NCBI GenBank assembly: GCA_022360555.1
Contig: JAKSCQ010000106.1
Location: forward strand, 1 to 37,606
Origin: Pseudomonadales bacterium
GTDB lineage: Bacteria > Pseudomonadota > Gammaproteobacteria > Pseudomonadales > Alcanivoracaceae
Length of the DNA: 37,606 nt
Direction: 5' to 3'
Part shown: positions 1-7,808 of the stretch, piece after piece
Numbering within the stretch: the first letter of the stretch is position 1
How the letters are laid out: each line of letters begins with the position of its first letter
Notes under the pieces: generated by a model
The model's input: the letters and a program-made list of their open reading frames with translations, nothing else
The model's database searches: none
What the model was told of the DNA's origin: nothing
Program-made: the position numbers and the translations under genes

Positions 1-116
1 GCTCCCTTGTCGAGCATGTGACCGATCAGCACGCCGATCCCCAGGCCGATTGGCCCGCCCACCAGCATCCCGAGCAAGCCGAGAATGATCTTGCCGCCCC
101 AGTTGAATTGCATCAT
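1..116 (-). CDS. djlA: DjlA-type membrane co-chaperone, N-terminus only (runs off window)
   Basis: Partial gene not in the ORF track; the reading frame leaves the window at base 1. The visible 38 codons start MMQFNWGGKIILGLLGM and continue as a Gly-rich single membrane segment ending GVLIGHMLDKG. This matches the start of DjlA, a type III membrane DnaJ-like co-chaperone whose Gly-rich segment drives dimerisation and which carries TerB-like and C-terminal J domains; those domains lie outside the window. ATG at 116 or the adjacent ATG at 113 could be the start; the second matches the E. coli form better. It sits 7 bases after the hyi stop and may be co-transcribed with it. The identification rests on a short N-terminus only. 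Confidence 0.75.
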   Translation of the reverse strand, partial: MMQFNWGGKIILGLLGMLVGGPIGLGIGVLIGHMLDKG

Positions 117-123
117 GAATGGT

Positions 124-903
124 TTATTCCGTTGGTCTGAACCAGTACAGACTGGCTGCGGTGTCGCTGGCCGGACGGTATTCCGCACTCACCCAGCCTT
201 CATAGTCCAGTGCATCTATGTGGGCAAACACCGTATCAAAATGGATTTCCCCGGTGCCCGGTTCATGCCGGCCCGGATTATCGGCAAACTGGATATGTCC
301 TATATGGGGACAAAGTCGCGAAAGGGAACGGCACAGATCCCCTTCCATGATCTGCATATGGTACAGGTCATACTGCAGGCGGATATTGTCCCGTCCGGCT
401 GCCTCGATAGCCGCCATGGCCGTGGGCGAGGTATCCAGGAAAAAACCCGGCATATCCACCCGGGAATTGATCGCTTCCACCGTCAGCATGATGCCCCTGG
501 GGGCCAGCAGGTCAGCGGCGAAGCGCAGGTTTTCCACCAGGGTTTCGAACGCCACCTGAAATGGCAGGTCGGCGGGCCGGATACCGGCCAGGCAGTTGAG
601 TCGCTGACAATCCAGCGCTTCGGCGTATTCCATCGCCTGAAAAACCCCTTCGCGGAACTCCTCCACACGGTCGGGCAGGCAGGCAATGCCCCGCTCTCCC
701 CCCTCCCAGTCGCCGGGCGGCAGGTTGAACAGCACCTGCGTCAGCGAATACTCGTGCAACTTGTCCGCCAGGGTCTGCGCTGGCCATTCATAGGGAAACA
801 GGTATTCCACGCCTTCGAAACCGGCATCAGCAGCGGCGGCAAAACGTTCGAGAAAGGGCAGCTCGGTGAACAGCATGGACAGATTGGCGGCAAATTTTGG
901 CAT
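124..903 (-). CDS. hyi: Hydroxypyruvate isomerase
   Basis: Interconverts hydroxypyruvate and tartronate semialdehyde in the cytoplasm. The 259 residues match the length of E. coli Hyi (258) and are colinear with it: the start PKFAANLSMLF, the segment LPPGDWEGGERGIAC, the acid E143 in the strand LTVEAIN, the YDLYHMQ block (D179, H182), IADNP-like QFADNPGRHEPGTGEI, and E241 in the C-terminal AEYRP. E143 and E241 correspond to the paired catalytic glutamates of this xylose-isomerase-like TIM barrel family. The gene follows glxR with a 6-base gap, so the two probably form one transcript and act on the same C3 intermediate. No glyoxylate carboligase gene (gcl) is present in the window. Confidence 0.93.
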   Translation of the reverse strand: MPKFAANLSMLFTELPFLERFAAAADAGFEGVEYLFPYEWPAQTLADKLHEYSLTQVLFNLPPGDWEGGERGIACLPDRVEEFREGVFQAMEYAEALDCQRLNCLAGIRPADLPFQVAFETLVENLRFAADLLAPRGIMLTVEAINSRVDMPGFFLDTSPTAMAAIEAAGRDNIRLQYDLYHMQIMEGDLCRSLSRLCPHIGHIQFADNPGRHEPGTGEIHFDTVFAHIDALDYEGWVSAEYRPASDTAASLYWFRPTE

Positions 904-909
904 CAGGCC

Positions 910-1806
910 CTACTCTTCATCGGCATTACCAAGTCGGACGCCATTGAGCCGCTCCAGTTCCAGCAGCAGGCCGCTGTGATCCACCTCGCCGTTACCGCTG
1001 GCCAGCAGTGACCGGTATTGCTCGAACACCCGTTGGCTCAGCGGCAGGGTCAGCCCCTCTTCCCGGGCTTCATCCAGAATCATGCGCAGGTCCTTGAGCT
1101 GAATCCGCGCCGGCGCCCCGGGTTCGAACTGGCGCTGCAGCATGCGCTCTCCGTGCTGTTCGAGAATCTTGCTGCCGGCAAAGCCGCCCAGCAAGGCCTC
1201 GCGCACCTTTTCCGGGCGGGCGCCCCCCTTGGCTGCCAGCAGCAGGGCTTCCGAGACCGCGCCAATGGTGATGCCAACGATGGCCTGGTTGGCCAGCTTG
1301 GCTAACTGGCCGCTGCCCACCGGGCCGATATGAGTCACCGTGCCCATGGGCTGGAACACCTCGGCCGCGCGCACAAAACTGTCGTCACCGCCGCCCACCA
1401 TGATGGACAGGGTGCCGGCTTCCGCGCCCCGGGTGCCACCGGACACCGGCGCATCCAGATAGCCACCGCCCAGCGTTTCCACCTGGGCGGCGTGACGCCG
1501 CGCCACGCCCGGTTCGATGGAACTCATGTCGATCACCAGCGCCCCCTGGCGCAACTGGCCGATGGCGCCGCTCTGGTATAGCACCTGCTCCACCACCGTG
1601 CCGTTTTCCAGCATGGTGATCACCACATCCGCCTCGGCCACGGCATCCGCCGGGCTGGCAACCACACGGGCACGCTCGGCAAAGGCCTGGGCCTTGGTCG
1701 GCGTCCGGTTCCAGAGTGTCAGGGGGAAGCCGGCATCCAGCAGGCGGGTCACCATGGGGGCGCCCATCAGGCCGATGCCGAGAAAACCGATCCTGGGAAG
1801 AGACAT
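910..1806 (-). CDS. glxR: 2-hydroxy-3-oxopropionate (tartronate semialdehyde) reductase family
   Basis: A beta-hydroxyacid dehydrogenase of 298 residues that would reduce tartronate semialdehyde to D-glycerate with NAD(P)H. The Rossmann motif GFLGIGLMG is at 7-15, the substrate loop DAPVSGGTRGAEAG at 118-131, and the catalytic Lys is K170 in GQLAKLANQ. The ORF track starts 40 codons earlier, inside an inverted-repeat element; the ATG at 1806 gives MSLPRIGFLG, the normal family N-terminus, so I use that. The ribosome site is weak. Being next to hyi favours the GlxR/GarR assignment, but 3-hydroxyisobutyrate dehydrogenase is a close paralogue that cannot be excluded by sequence reading. Confidence 0.85.
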   Translation of the reverse strand: MSLPRIGFLGIGLMGAPMVTRLLDAGFPLTLWNRTPTKAQAFAERARVVASPADAVAEADVVITMLENGTVVEQVLYQSGAIGQLRQGALVIDMSSIEPGVARRHAAQVETLGGGYLDAPVSGGTRGAEAGTLSIMVGGGDDSFVRAAEVFQPMGTVTHIGPVGSGQLAKLANQAIVGITIGAVSEALLLAAKGGARPEKVREALLGGFAGSKILEQHGERMLQRQFEPGAPARIQLKDLRMILDEAREEGLTLPLSQRVFEQYRSLLASGNGEVDHSGLLLELERLNGVRLGNADEE

Positions 1807-1827
1807 GAGAATACCGCTTTGATGCCA

Positions 1828-1992
1828 AGAGCCTGTTTGGAGTCTATACGCAACCCGAAGGGCCGGGCTCCTTTTGCCGCCAGCCCGCGTTTGCTCTTGT
1901 TTATGTAGGGCAACTACACAGCACACTCACAAACACGACCTGGCGACAAAATGAACTCCGGCGCGGTTGCGTATAGACTCCAAACAGGCTCT
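1828..1992. repeat. 165-bp fold-back (MITE-like) palindrome
   Basis: Perfect 28-bp terminal inverted repeats (1828-1855 and 1965-1992, beginning AGAGCCTGTTTGGAG) enclose a core that is itself an imperfect palindrome. The two halves can be aligned through most of their length, down to an apex GTAG-ggcaa-CTAC at 1905-1917, so the whole element could fold into one long hairpin. It has no ORF of its own; the upstream-extended glxR frame merely runs through it. I see no clear target-site duplication. It starts 21 bases upstream of the glxR ATG, so the glxR promoter must lie inside or beyond it. A non-autonomous transposable element (MITE) is the likely nature; no parent transposase is in the window. 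Confidence 0.75.
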
Positions 1993-2020
1993 AGCGGCGC
2001 ACCATCACGCACCGCCAGAA

Positions 2021-2047
2021 GATAAACAACAGGGGCCAGCGGCCCCT
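2021..2047 (-). terminator. Rho-independent terminator after the iron permease
   Basis: Perfect 7-bp stem AGGGGCC/GGCCCCT with a 3-base loop (2031-2047). Read on the minus strand it is followed by the T-rich stretch GTTGTTTATC. It lies 38 bases past the stop of the FTR1 gene. Confidence 0.6.
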
Positions 2048-2084
2048 GCATGACGTTTCCGTGATTATTCCCGATCAGGCGGTA

Positions 2085-4016
2085 TTACACACCCTTTGCC
2101 TGCGACTGGCTGCCGCGCAACCAGAGCACCACCCCCAAGACCACGGCAATGGCCTGGGCCACCACCCCCTGCACCGTAGGGAAGAGCCCCAGCCACTCGA
2201 TGGTCGGCACACCCAGGTAGAAGGCACTGATCACGCCGGCTTCCTGCAAGGCGGCGATGCCCCGTCCCAGCAACACCACCGACAGTACCAGCAGCACCAG
2301 GCTGGTGACGCGGAAGAACAGGCTCAGCGGCAGCTTCATGCCGATCCGGAAGAACAGGAAGCACACCACCGCCAGGGCGGCCACGGCAGCACCGATGCCA
2401 TAGAACAGGTACGGCTGGGTGGCCGGCGTCACCTGGCTCCACAATGCCTGATAGAACAGGATGGTCTCGAAGATTTCCCGGTACACGGAAATGAAGGAAA
2501 CGAAGGTCAGCACCCAGACCGTCCCGCTGCCCAGTGCACTGTCCACCTTGTTGCGGATGTAGCCCAGCCATTTCTCGCTGTTGCTGTTGCTATGCATCCA
2601 GAAACCCACATAGAAGAGAATCAGTGCAGCCAGCACCCCGGCCACCCCTTCGGTCATTTCCCGGGAAGCGCCGCTGAAGGTGATCAGGGTATTGGCGGCA
2701 TACCAGGTGAGGCCGCCGGCGATCAGTGCGGCGACCCAGCCGAAGTGGATATGTCGGCTGGCACGGGTGGCGTTGGCCTTGCGAGTAAAGGTCAGCAAGG
2801 CGGCCACCACCAGCAATGCCTCCAGGCCTTCGCGGAACAGAATGAAGAAACTGGCCGACAGGGTCGCCGCCGGGCTCAGGCCATCGCCGGACAGGGCCTC
2901 GCTGGCCTCGTACAAGCCGGCCTGGGCGGCGGCCACCTTGTCGCTGACTTCCGCGACATCGCGCTGGCGATCAATGGCTTCGCGCACGGCCATGAAGCGG
3001 GCCTCGGCCCGACGCATCAACTCGCCATCCACGGCGGCGAGCTGTTGCTCGATCATTTCGAACCCGTCCAGGTAAGCGGACAAAGCCGCGGCTTTCGCGG
3101 CATCGCGATCACCGGCGCGATAGGCCGACTCGGCTTCTGCCAGCTTGTCATGGCTCAGCGCAATAAAACGGTTCTTGTTGAACAGGGCCGACGGTTCACT
3201 GCGCAGGTAGCCCAACGCGGCGTAGGCCTGGGGCCCCTGTTCCTTGCGCACATCCTCCGGTGCCTGGGCCACCAGGGTATCCAGCGTCAGCGACGCCTTC
3301 ATGCCGGGCACGGTATTGAAGGCCTGCTCCCCGTCTTCCGCCATGGACGGCGTGACCGCCTTTGCCCCCACATAAAACGCCAGCGCCCAGCGGTCTGCTT
3401 CACTCAGGGTATCGCCGTAGGCCGCCATGCCAGTGCCTTCCACCCCCTGGGTAATGGTGGTGTGCAGGCCCAGCAGTGAGCGGCCGTCATAGCGGGCGAC
3501 CTCAGTGAAATCCGTGGGGGCCGGTTCCAGGGCAGCACCGGCAGGGCCGTCGCCGTGCCCTTCCTTGCCGTGGCAGGCCGCGCACTGACTCTGATACAGC
3601 TCAGCGGCCCGGGCCAGGTCCGGCGCGCTTTTGGGCGACACGGGAATGCCGTAGACCGTCACCAGGGTGGCCCGGATCGATTGCGCCAGTTCCTTGATGC
3701 GCGGCTCACCGGCCTTGTCCTGCACCGCCTGCTGCAAGGCATCCGCCTGGGATTGCAGATCCGCCTTGCCATCCGCGGCCGGCAGCCCGGCCACGCCGTC
3801 GGCCAGCAAGGCAGTGAATTCTTCCATTTCGGCGTATTCTTCCGGGCTGACAACCTCGCCATCGACCACGGCATTGATGTAGTCCGCCCCCACATATTCC
3901 ACCAGTTGCACCAGTGCGGTCTGATTGGCGGCAAAAGCAGGCAGGGAGAAAAGGACAAGCACCATCAGGGCGGAGAAAAGGCGCCCTGAGGGTCCGGCAA
4001 GGGAGAAACGACGCAT
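2085..4016 (-). CDS. Cytochrome c-FTR1 family high-affinity iron permease
   Basis: Inner-membrane iron transporter of 643 residues in which a periplasmic cytochrome c domain is fused ahead of an FTR1/EfeU permease. A signal peptide ends near residue 30 (LPAFA-A). The haem motif is CAACH (C145, C148, H149) with a candidate axial Met at M197 (GTGMAAYG). A helical linker spans about 230-380. The permease part (about 385-640) has several membrane helices with the paired iron-binding motifs REGLE (395-399) and REIFE (513-517). In this family iron is thought to be oxidised in step with transport, and the haem domain could take the electron; that role is inference. It is a single-gene unit with a terminator downstream and a Fur-like site upstream. 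Acidic, long for FTR1 alone but normal for the fusion. Confidence 0.9.
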   Translation of the reverse strand: MRRFSLAGPSGRLFSALMVLVLFSLPAFAANQTALVQLVEYVGADYINAVVDGEVVSPEEYAEMEEFTALLADGVAGLPAADGKADLQSQADALQQAVQDKAGEPRIKELAQSIRATLVTVYGIPVSPKSAPDLARAAELYQSQCAACHGKEGHGDGPAGAALEPAPTDFTEVARYDGRSLLGLHTTITQGVEGTGMAAYGDTLSEADRWALAFYVGAKAVTPSMAEDGEQAFNTVPGMKASLTLDTLVAQAPEDVRKEQGPQAYAALGYLRSEPSALFNKNRFIALSHDKLAEAESAYRAGDRDAAKAAALSAYLDGFEMIEQQLAAVDGELMRRAEARFMAVREAIDRQRDVAEVSDKVAAAQAGLYEASEALSGDGLSPAATLSASFFILFREGLEALLVVAALLTFTRKANATRASRHIHFGWVAALIAGGLTWYAANTLITFSGASREMTEGVAGVLAALILFYVGFWMHSNSNSEKWLGYIRNKVDSALGSGTVWVLTFVSFISVYREIFETILFYQALWSQVTPATQPYLFYGIGAAVAALAVVCFLFFRIGMKLPLSLFFRVTSLVLLVLSVVLLGRGIAALQEAGVISAFYLGVPTIEWLGLFPTVQGVVAQAIAVVLGVVLWLRGSQSQAKGV

Positions 4017-4044
4017 AATGAACTCGGTTCAGAAATTAAAAGGC

Positions 4045-4060
4045 GAGTCATTATCATTTA
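4045..4060 (-). promoter_or_regulatory. Candidate Fur box upstream of the iron permease
   Basis: On the minus strand the sequence reads TAAATGATAATGACTC, 29-44 bases upstream of the permease ATG. TGATAATGA matches one good half of the Fur consensus (GATAATGATAATCATTATC); the second half is weaker. Iron-responsive repression fits the gene function. Confidence 0.5.
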
Positions 4061-4076
4061 AGTTTGGGCGGGCATC

Positions 4077-4101
4077 AAGAAAGCGGAAACCCGCTGTTTC
4101 C
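4077..4101 (-). terminator. Weak hairpin after the Tag-like gene
   Basis: Stem GGAAAC/GTTTCC with a 5-base loop (4085-4101), followed on the minus strand by GCTTTCTT, 10 bases past the stop of the glycosylase-like gene. An alternative stem AGCGG/CCGCT overlaps it. The stem is short, so termination is uncertain. Confidence 0.3.
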
Positions 4102-4111
4102 CCCGCCTGAC

Positions 4112-4780
4112 TCAGCCCACGGTAAAGGCCAGCACCTTGCTGATATGGGCCTGGGGCCAGCCGCTTTCCTGCTGCCAGATATTAAAGGCCGCCTGCGCGG
4201 CACGCTGGTCCCGCTGGCTGGCCGGAGGCTTGTCGATGATGTTATGGGCCTTGAGGGCCGCCACCACATCCCCGGTGGGATACCAGGTATCACGCCCTAC
4301 CATGCGCAGAAAGGCAGCGCCGGAATTGCCACCCAGTTGCTTGCCGCGTTTTTTGAGCAACTGCCACATCCCCACGGTGTCCTCCGCCGGCCAGTCCGCC
4401 AGCCAGTCGCCCACGCTGCCGTATTCCTGTGCCAGATCCTGCACGAACTGGGCATTGTGGCGGATCGCTTTCATCTTGCCCCAGTGACGGATCAACCGGG
4501 TATCCTGCATGCGTTCGTCCAGCATGGTGTCGGGCATCAACACAAGTTTTTCCGGATCGAAACCGAAGAAGGCGTCCTCAAAAGCCGGCCACTTGTTGTC
4601 CACCAGCGAGTGCTTGAGCCCGGCACGGAACACACGCCGCGTCATGGCGGACAGGTAGAAGGCATCGTCGCGGCTGCGCAGGGTGTCGGCGTCCGCCACC
4701 GCCGGCATCTGTGCTTTCACGTTTTTCAGGCTGCCCTTGCGGTTTACCGCCAGGGCCAGTAAATCCTTGAATGGGGTCAC
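4112..4780 (-). CDS. DNA-3-methyladenine glycosylase I (Tag)-like, HhH-GPD superfamily paralogue
   Basis: A 222-residue cytoplasmic protein. The block FRAGLKHS...FDPEKLVLMPDTMLDERMQDTRLIRHWGKMKAIRHNAQF is colinear with the Tag core (FDP...DAGIIRHRGKIQAIIGNA), and a Gly-rich stretch KKRGKQLGGNSGAAFLRMVG follows. Two things differ from true Tag. The position of the Tag catalytic Glu (in EGQQAGLSW) appears as Arg in RVFRAGLKH, and the N-terminal zinc-site Cys of Tag is not visible. Base-excision repair is therefore a family-level guess and the substrate is unknown. It is divergent from alaA, with 110 bases between the two starts. Confidence 0.65.
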   Translation of the reverse strand: MTPFKDLLALAVNRKGSLKNVKAQMPAVADADTLRSRDDAFYLSAMTRRVFRAGLKHSLVDNKWPAFEDAFFGFDPEKLVLMPDTMLDERMQDTRLIRHWGKMKAIRHNAQFVQDLAQEYGSVGDWLADWPAEDTVGMWQLLKKRGKQLGGNSGAAFLRMVGRDTWYPTGDVVAALKAHNIIDKPPASQRDQRAAQAAFNIWQQESGWPQAHISKVLAFTVG

Positions 4781-4890
4781 GCTCTGCTCCGGTTGGGTCG
4801 TGTCGCTTGATATACACTAATTTGGCGGCATTGTAGAATCGTCCTCTTGCCCCGGCGAGGGCCGCTTTTAAAGACAGCAATGGGAATGGC

Positions 4891-6120
4891 ATGACAAGCG
4901 ATCAATATCACGTCAATAAATCCGACAAGCTCAAGGGCGTCTGTTACGACATCCGGGGCCCGGTACTGCGCGAAGCCCACCGCCTGGAAGACGAAGGCCA
5001 CCGGGTGATCAAGCTGAACATCGGCAACCCTGCCCCGTTCGGCTTCGAAGCCCCGGAAGAGCTGCTGCAGGACGTGATCAGCAACCTGCCGGAATCCACC
5101 GGCTACTGCCATTCCAAGGGCCTGTTCCCGGCCCGCAAGGCAGTGATGCAGTACACCCAGACCAAAGGCATCGAAGGCGTCACCGTGGACGACGTGATTA
5201 TCGGCAACGGTGTCTCCGAGCTGATCGTCATGGCCATGCAGGCCCTGCTCAACAGCGGCGATGAGGTGTTGCTGCCAGCTCCGGACTACCCGCTGTGGAC
5301 TGCTGCCGTGCGCCTGTCCGGCGGTACTCCGGTGCACTATCTGAGCGACGAGCAGCAGGATTGGCAACCGGCCATTGATGATATCCGCGCCAAGGTCACC
5401 AAGAACACCAAGGCCCTGGTGATCATCAATCCGAACAACCCCACCGGGGCCAACTATGAGCCGGCCATGCTCGAAGAGCTGCTCAAGATTGCCCGGGAAA
5501 ACAACCTGATCGTGTTCGCCGACGAAATCTACGACAAGATTCTCTATGACGGCGAGGAACACACCTCCATCGCCTCCATGGCCGATGACCTGCTTTTCAT
5601 CACCTTCAACGGCCTGTCCAAGAATTACCGCGCCGCGGGTTTCCGGGCCGGCTGGATGGTGATCTCCGGTGCCAAGCACCGGGCAGAAAACTACATCGAA
5701 GGCCTGGACATGCTGGCCAGCATGCGCCTGTGTGCCAACGTGCCCAGCCAGCATGCGATCCAGACCGCGCTGGGGGGCTATCAAAGCATCGGTGATCTGG
5801 TGCTGCCCACGGGGCGCCTGGGACGCCAGCGCGATCTGGCCTGGGAAATGCTCGATTCCATTCCCGGGGTGAGCTGCGTAAAACCCAAATCGGCGCTTTA
5901 CCTGTTCCCGAAACTGGACCCAAAGGTCTTCCCCTTCGAGGATGACGAGGCCTTTGCCCTGGACCTGCTGCGCGAGGAAAAGGTATTGATCGTCCAGGGC
6001 ACCGCGTTCAACTGGCCCAACCCGGACCATTTCCGCGTGGTGTTCCTGCCACGGGTGGATGATCTGGAGGATTCCATCGGCCGCATTGCCCGTTATCTGG
6101 ACCGGGTACGAAAAAAATAA
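4891..6120 (+). CDS. alaA: Alanine transaminase AlaA (pyridoxal phosphate-dependent)
   Basis: Class I aminotransferase of 409 residues, colinear with E. coli AlaA/YfbQ (405), which makes alanine from pyruvate with glutamate. Landmarks: CYDIRGPV at 18-25, LNIGNPAPFGF at 42-52, IGNGVSELIVMAMQALLNSGDE at 104-125, the PLP-site NPNNPTG at 180-186, FADEIYDKILYDG (D211, Y214), and the Schiff-base Lys K244 in FNGLSKNYRAAGFRAGW. The C-terminus carries VQGTAFNWPNPDHFR. The start at 4891 (GGGAA about 8 bases upstream) gives an N-terminus four residues longer than E. coli. It is probably monocistronic, since a REP pair follows the stop by 16 bases. Confidence 0.93.
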   Translation: MTSDQYHVNKSDKLKGVCYDIRGPVLREAHRLEDEGHRVIKLNIGNPAPFGFEAPEELLQDVISNLPESTGYCHSKGLFPARKAVMQYTQTKGIEGVTVDDVIIGNGVSELIVMAMQALLNSGDEVLLPAPDYPLWTAAVRLSGGTPVHYLSDEQQDWQPAIDDIRAKVTKNTKALVIINPNNPTGANYEPAMLEELLKIARENNLIVFADEIYDKILYDGEEHTSIASMADDLLFITFNGLSKNYRAAGFRAGWMVISGAKHRAENYIEGLDMLASMRLCANVPSQHAIQTALGGYQSIGDLVLPTGRLGRQRDLAWEMLDSIPGVSCVKPKSALYLFPKLDPKVFPFEDDEAFALDLLREEKVLIVQGTAFNWPNPDHFRVVFLPRVDDLEDSIGRIARYLDRVRKK

Positions 6121-6136
6121 AACATTGGCTTTATCT

Positions 6137-6218
6137 CTGTAGGAGCCGTCTCTCGGACGGCGAAATTCGTTGCCATTATTCAAGTGACAGTTCGCCGTCC
6201 GAGAGACGGCTCCTACAG
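6137..6218. repeat. REP pair in inverted orientation (REPIN-like)
   Basis: Two perfect 28-bp inverted copies (6137-6164 and 6191-6218) separated by 26 bases. Each starts CTGTAGGAGC, contains its own small hairpin GCCGTC-tctcg-GACGGC and ends GGCGAA. This is the layout of REP doublets mobilised by REP-associated tyrosine transposases in Pseudomonas and relatives. It lies between alaA and the next gene, and the ORF track's start at 6184 for that gene falls inside it. Confidence 0.85.
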
Positions 6219-6237
6219 TGGCTTCGTAGAGAACCCT

Positions 6238-6747
6238 ATGTCACATCTTCACATCGACGACTTCAGCCACGACGTTGCCCGTATTCTCATGCAGGCCTAC
6301 ATGAGCTTCCCGCGCCCCTGCGCACTCTATGTGGAAGATATTATTGGCCCCACGGAAGTGGACGATGTGGGCCTGCACAGCAGCCGTCACATGGCCTGCC
6401 TGGGCGCCATGCTGTGGCTGGCCGAAGAAGGATTCATTCGCTACGAAGCCACGATTTTCCAGGAAGGTATCGAACAGGCGGTGCTGACCAACAAGACCTT
6501 TGTGCTGCTTACCGCACTTAGTGAACTACGGCTCGATAACACCGACCCGGCCCTGCCCGCCACCGTGAAACACGAAAAGGCCACCTTGGCCGAACAGTTC
6601 CTGCAAGCCATCCGAGCCCAGGATTCGGTGCGCACCACCGCGGTGGTGCGTTATCTGCTGTCACGGCAGCCCGAGCCCGTTGCCGCCGGGGAATTTGCAG
6701 ACATTATTCATAGCGACAGCCCCCTCGCCGAGGAAGACTCACTGTAG
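6238..6747 (+). CDS. Conserved-looking protein of unknown function, possible winged-helix fold
   Basis: I do not recognise this 169-residue protein. The ORF track begins 18 codons earlier, but those codons are REP sequence; the ATG at 6238 (MSHLHIDDFSHDV) is preceded by an AGAG ribosome site and is preferred. There is no signal peptide or membrane segment, so it should be cytoplasmic. The middle part, HSSRHMACLGAMLWLAEEGF followed by IRYE, has the spacing of a helix-turn-helix plus wing, but no sequence signature confirms this. The C-terminus is acidic. It stands alone, flanked by REP elements on both sides, between alaA and the methyltransferase. Confidence 0.65.
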   Translation: MSHLHIDDFSHDVARILMQAYMSFPRPCALYVEDIIGPTEVDDVGLHSSRHMACLGAMLWLAEEGFIRYEATIFQEGIEQAVLTNKTFVLLTALSELRLDNTDPALPATVKHEKATLAEQFLQAIRAQDSVRTTAVVRYLLSRQPEPVAAGEFADIIHSDSPLAEEDSL

Positions 6748-6768
6748 GAGCACCTCTTGAGGTGCGAA
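6742..6768. repeat. Single REP element
   Basis: CTGTAGGAGCACCTCTTGAG begins a copy with a 7-bp hairpin GCACCTC/GAGGTGC and ends GCGAA. It shares head and tail with the arms of the REP pair at 6137-6218 but has a different stem sequence, and it touches the stop codon of the preceding gene. Confidence 0.7.
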
Positions 6769-6817
6769 CCCGGCGCGGTTTTGACGAGTTACGGGCCAGG
6801 TCTTAATCCGACAGGTT

Positions 6818-7753
6818 CTAACCGTTATCCAGTTCCGGCGGGCGGGAATAATGATAATGGATGGTCTTCAACGCCGGCACCCCGGCTTCCTCGAACCCCT
6901 CCGCCCCCGGCAAACGGGAGATGAACTCCGCCCCCGGCAGGTTATCCGCCACACACTGCTCCAACCAGTCATACCCCAGCCAGGGCGCATTCACACAGGC
7001 AAGGATTTCCGCCTCCGGTGCCAGCAGTTTGTGCAGTTTCCTGAGCACCCTGGGGTAATCCTTTTCCACCATGAAGCTGCCCTTCTGAGCGCTGGGAGGG
7101 TCGATCACGATGATGTCATAGCGCCCCAGACTGTGGAGTTTTTTCCAGCTTCGGAAGATGTTGTGCGGCAGGTAATGGACCCGGGCATTCTGAAAACCGT
7201 TGAGCCTGTGATTTTGCTGCCCCAGCTTGAGCGCCGCATCTGACAGGTCGATATTGACCACGGATTCAGCACCACCGGCCAGCGCCGCCACGGAAAAACT
7301 GCAGGTAAAGCTGAACAGGTTGAGAACCTTTTTCCCTTCAGCCCGCTCACGAATCCAGCGGCGACCCGGAGCCATATCCGCGAAAAACCCCAGGTTCTGC
7401 CCGCGCTGGAAGTCCAGCTTGTACGCCAACCCCGCTTCCTCGGCAATCGGGCACTCGGGCAGTTCACCACACACCACCACATTGTCGACCCTGCCATCGT
7501 AGCGGTGCTGGATCACCAGCGTCTCGCAACCCAGTGGCCCCAGCGCGGTTTTCAGGCAAGCTTCCAGGCCAGCCAGCGTATCGTCGTCCTGGGAACGAAA
7601 CACTGTGGCCACCAGGACCGGGACAAAGCGGTCAACCGTCAGCCATTCCAGTTCCGGCAGGGTTTTCCCCCGTCCGTGAAAAAGGCGATGCCGGGACTGT
7701 GAAGAGGGAACCAGATAGGGGGAAAGCAGGTCAGAAAGTTCGGAGGGTTGCAT
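6818..7753 (-). CDS. RlmI/RlmK-like class I SAM-dependent methyltransferase
   Basis: A 311-residue cytoplasmic methyltransferase of the COG1092 group (rRNA m5C methyltransferase RlmI and RlmK C-domain relatives). The SAM-binding motif I region NLFSFTCSFSVAALAGG is at 145-161, NIDLS follows at 167-171, and the catalytic-loop motif IDPPSAQKGSF is at 217-227, all typical of this group. The N-terminal PUA domain of RlmI is missing; the first 110 residues form a different, shorter lead domain. The target (rRNA or otherwise) is not determinable here. The ORF track starts 116 codons too early; the ATG at 7753 (MQPSELSDLL) begins the protein-like sequence. It is divergent from htpX. Confidence 0.8.
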   Translation of the reverse strand: MQPSELSDLLSPYLVPSSQSRHRLFHGRGKTLPELEWLTVDRFVPVLVATVFRSQDDDTLAGLEACLKTALGPLGCETLVIQHRYDGRVDNVVVCGELPECPIAEEAGLAYKLDFQRGQNLGFFADMAPGRRWIRERAEGKKVLNLFSFTCSFSVAALAGGAESVVNIDLSDAALKLGQQNHRLNGFQNARVHYLPHNIFRSWKKLHSLGRYDIIVIDPPSAQKGSFMVEKDYPRVLRKLHKLLAPEAEILACVNAPWLGYDWLEQCVADNLPGAEFISRLPGAEGFEEAGVPALKTIHYHYSRPPELDNG

Positions 7754-7808
7754 AGGTCGCTGAGGCTGGTTGATCGGGACGGAGCGTAAGTCGCAAAGTA
7801 TCGCACAC

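Noticed and set aside
2061-3479. 472-codon plus-strand ORF opposite the iron permease
   Set aside because: Low-complexity Gln/Gly/His-rich antisense frame of a clear FTR1 gene.
4777-6183. 468-codon minus-strand ORF opposite alaA
   Set aside because: Antisense of alaA; begins inside a REP sequence and has no recognisable domain.
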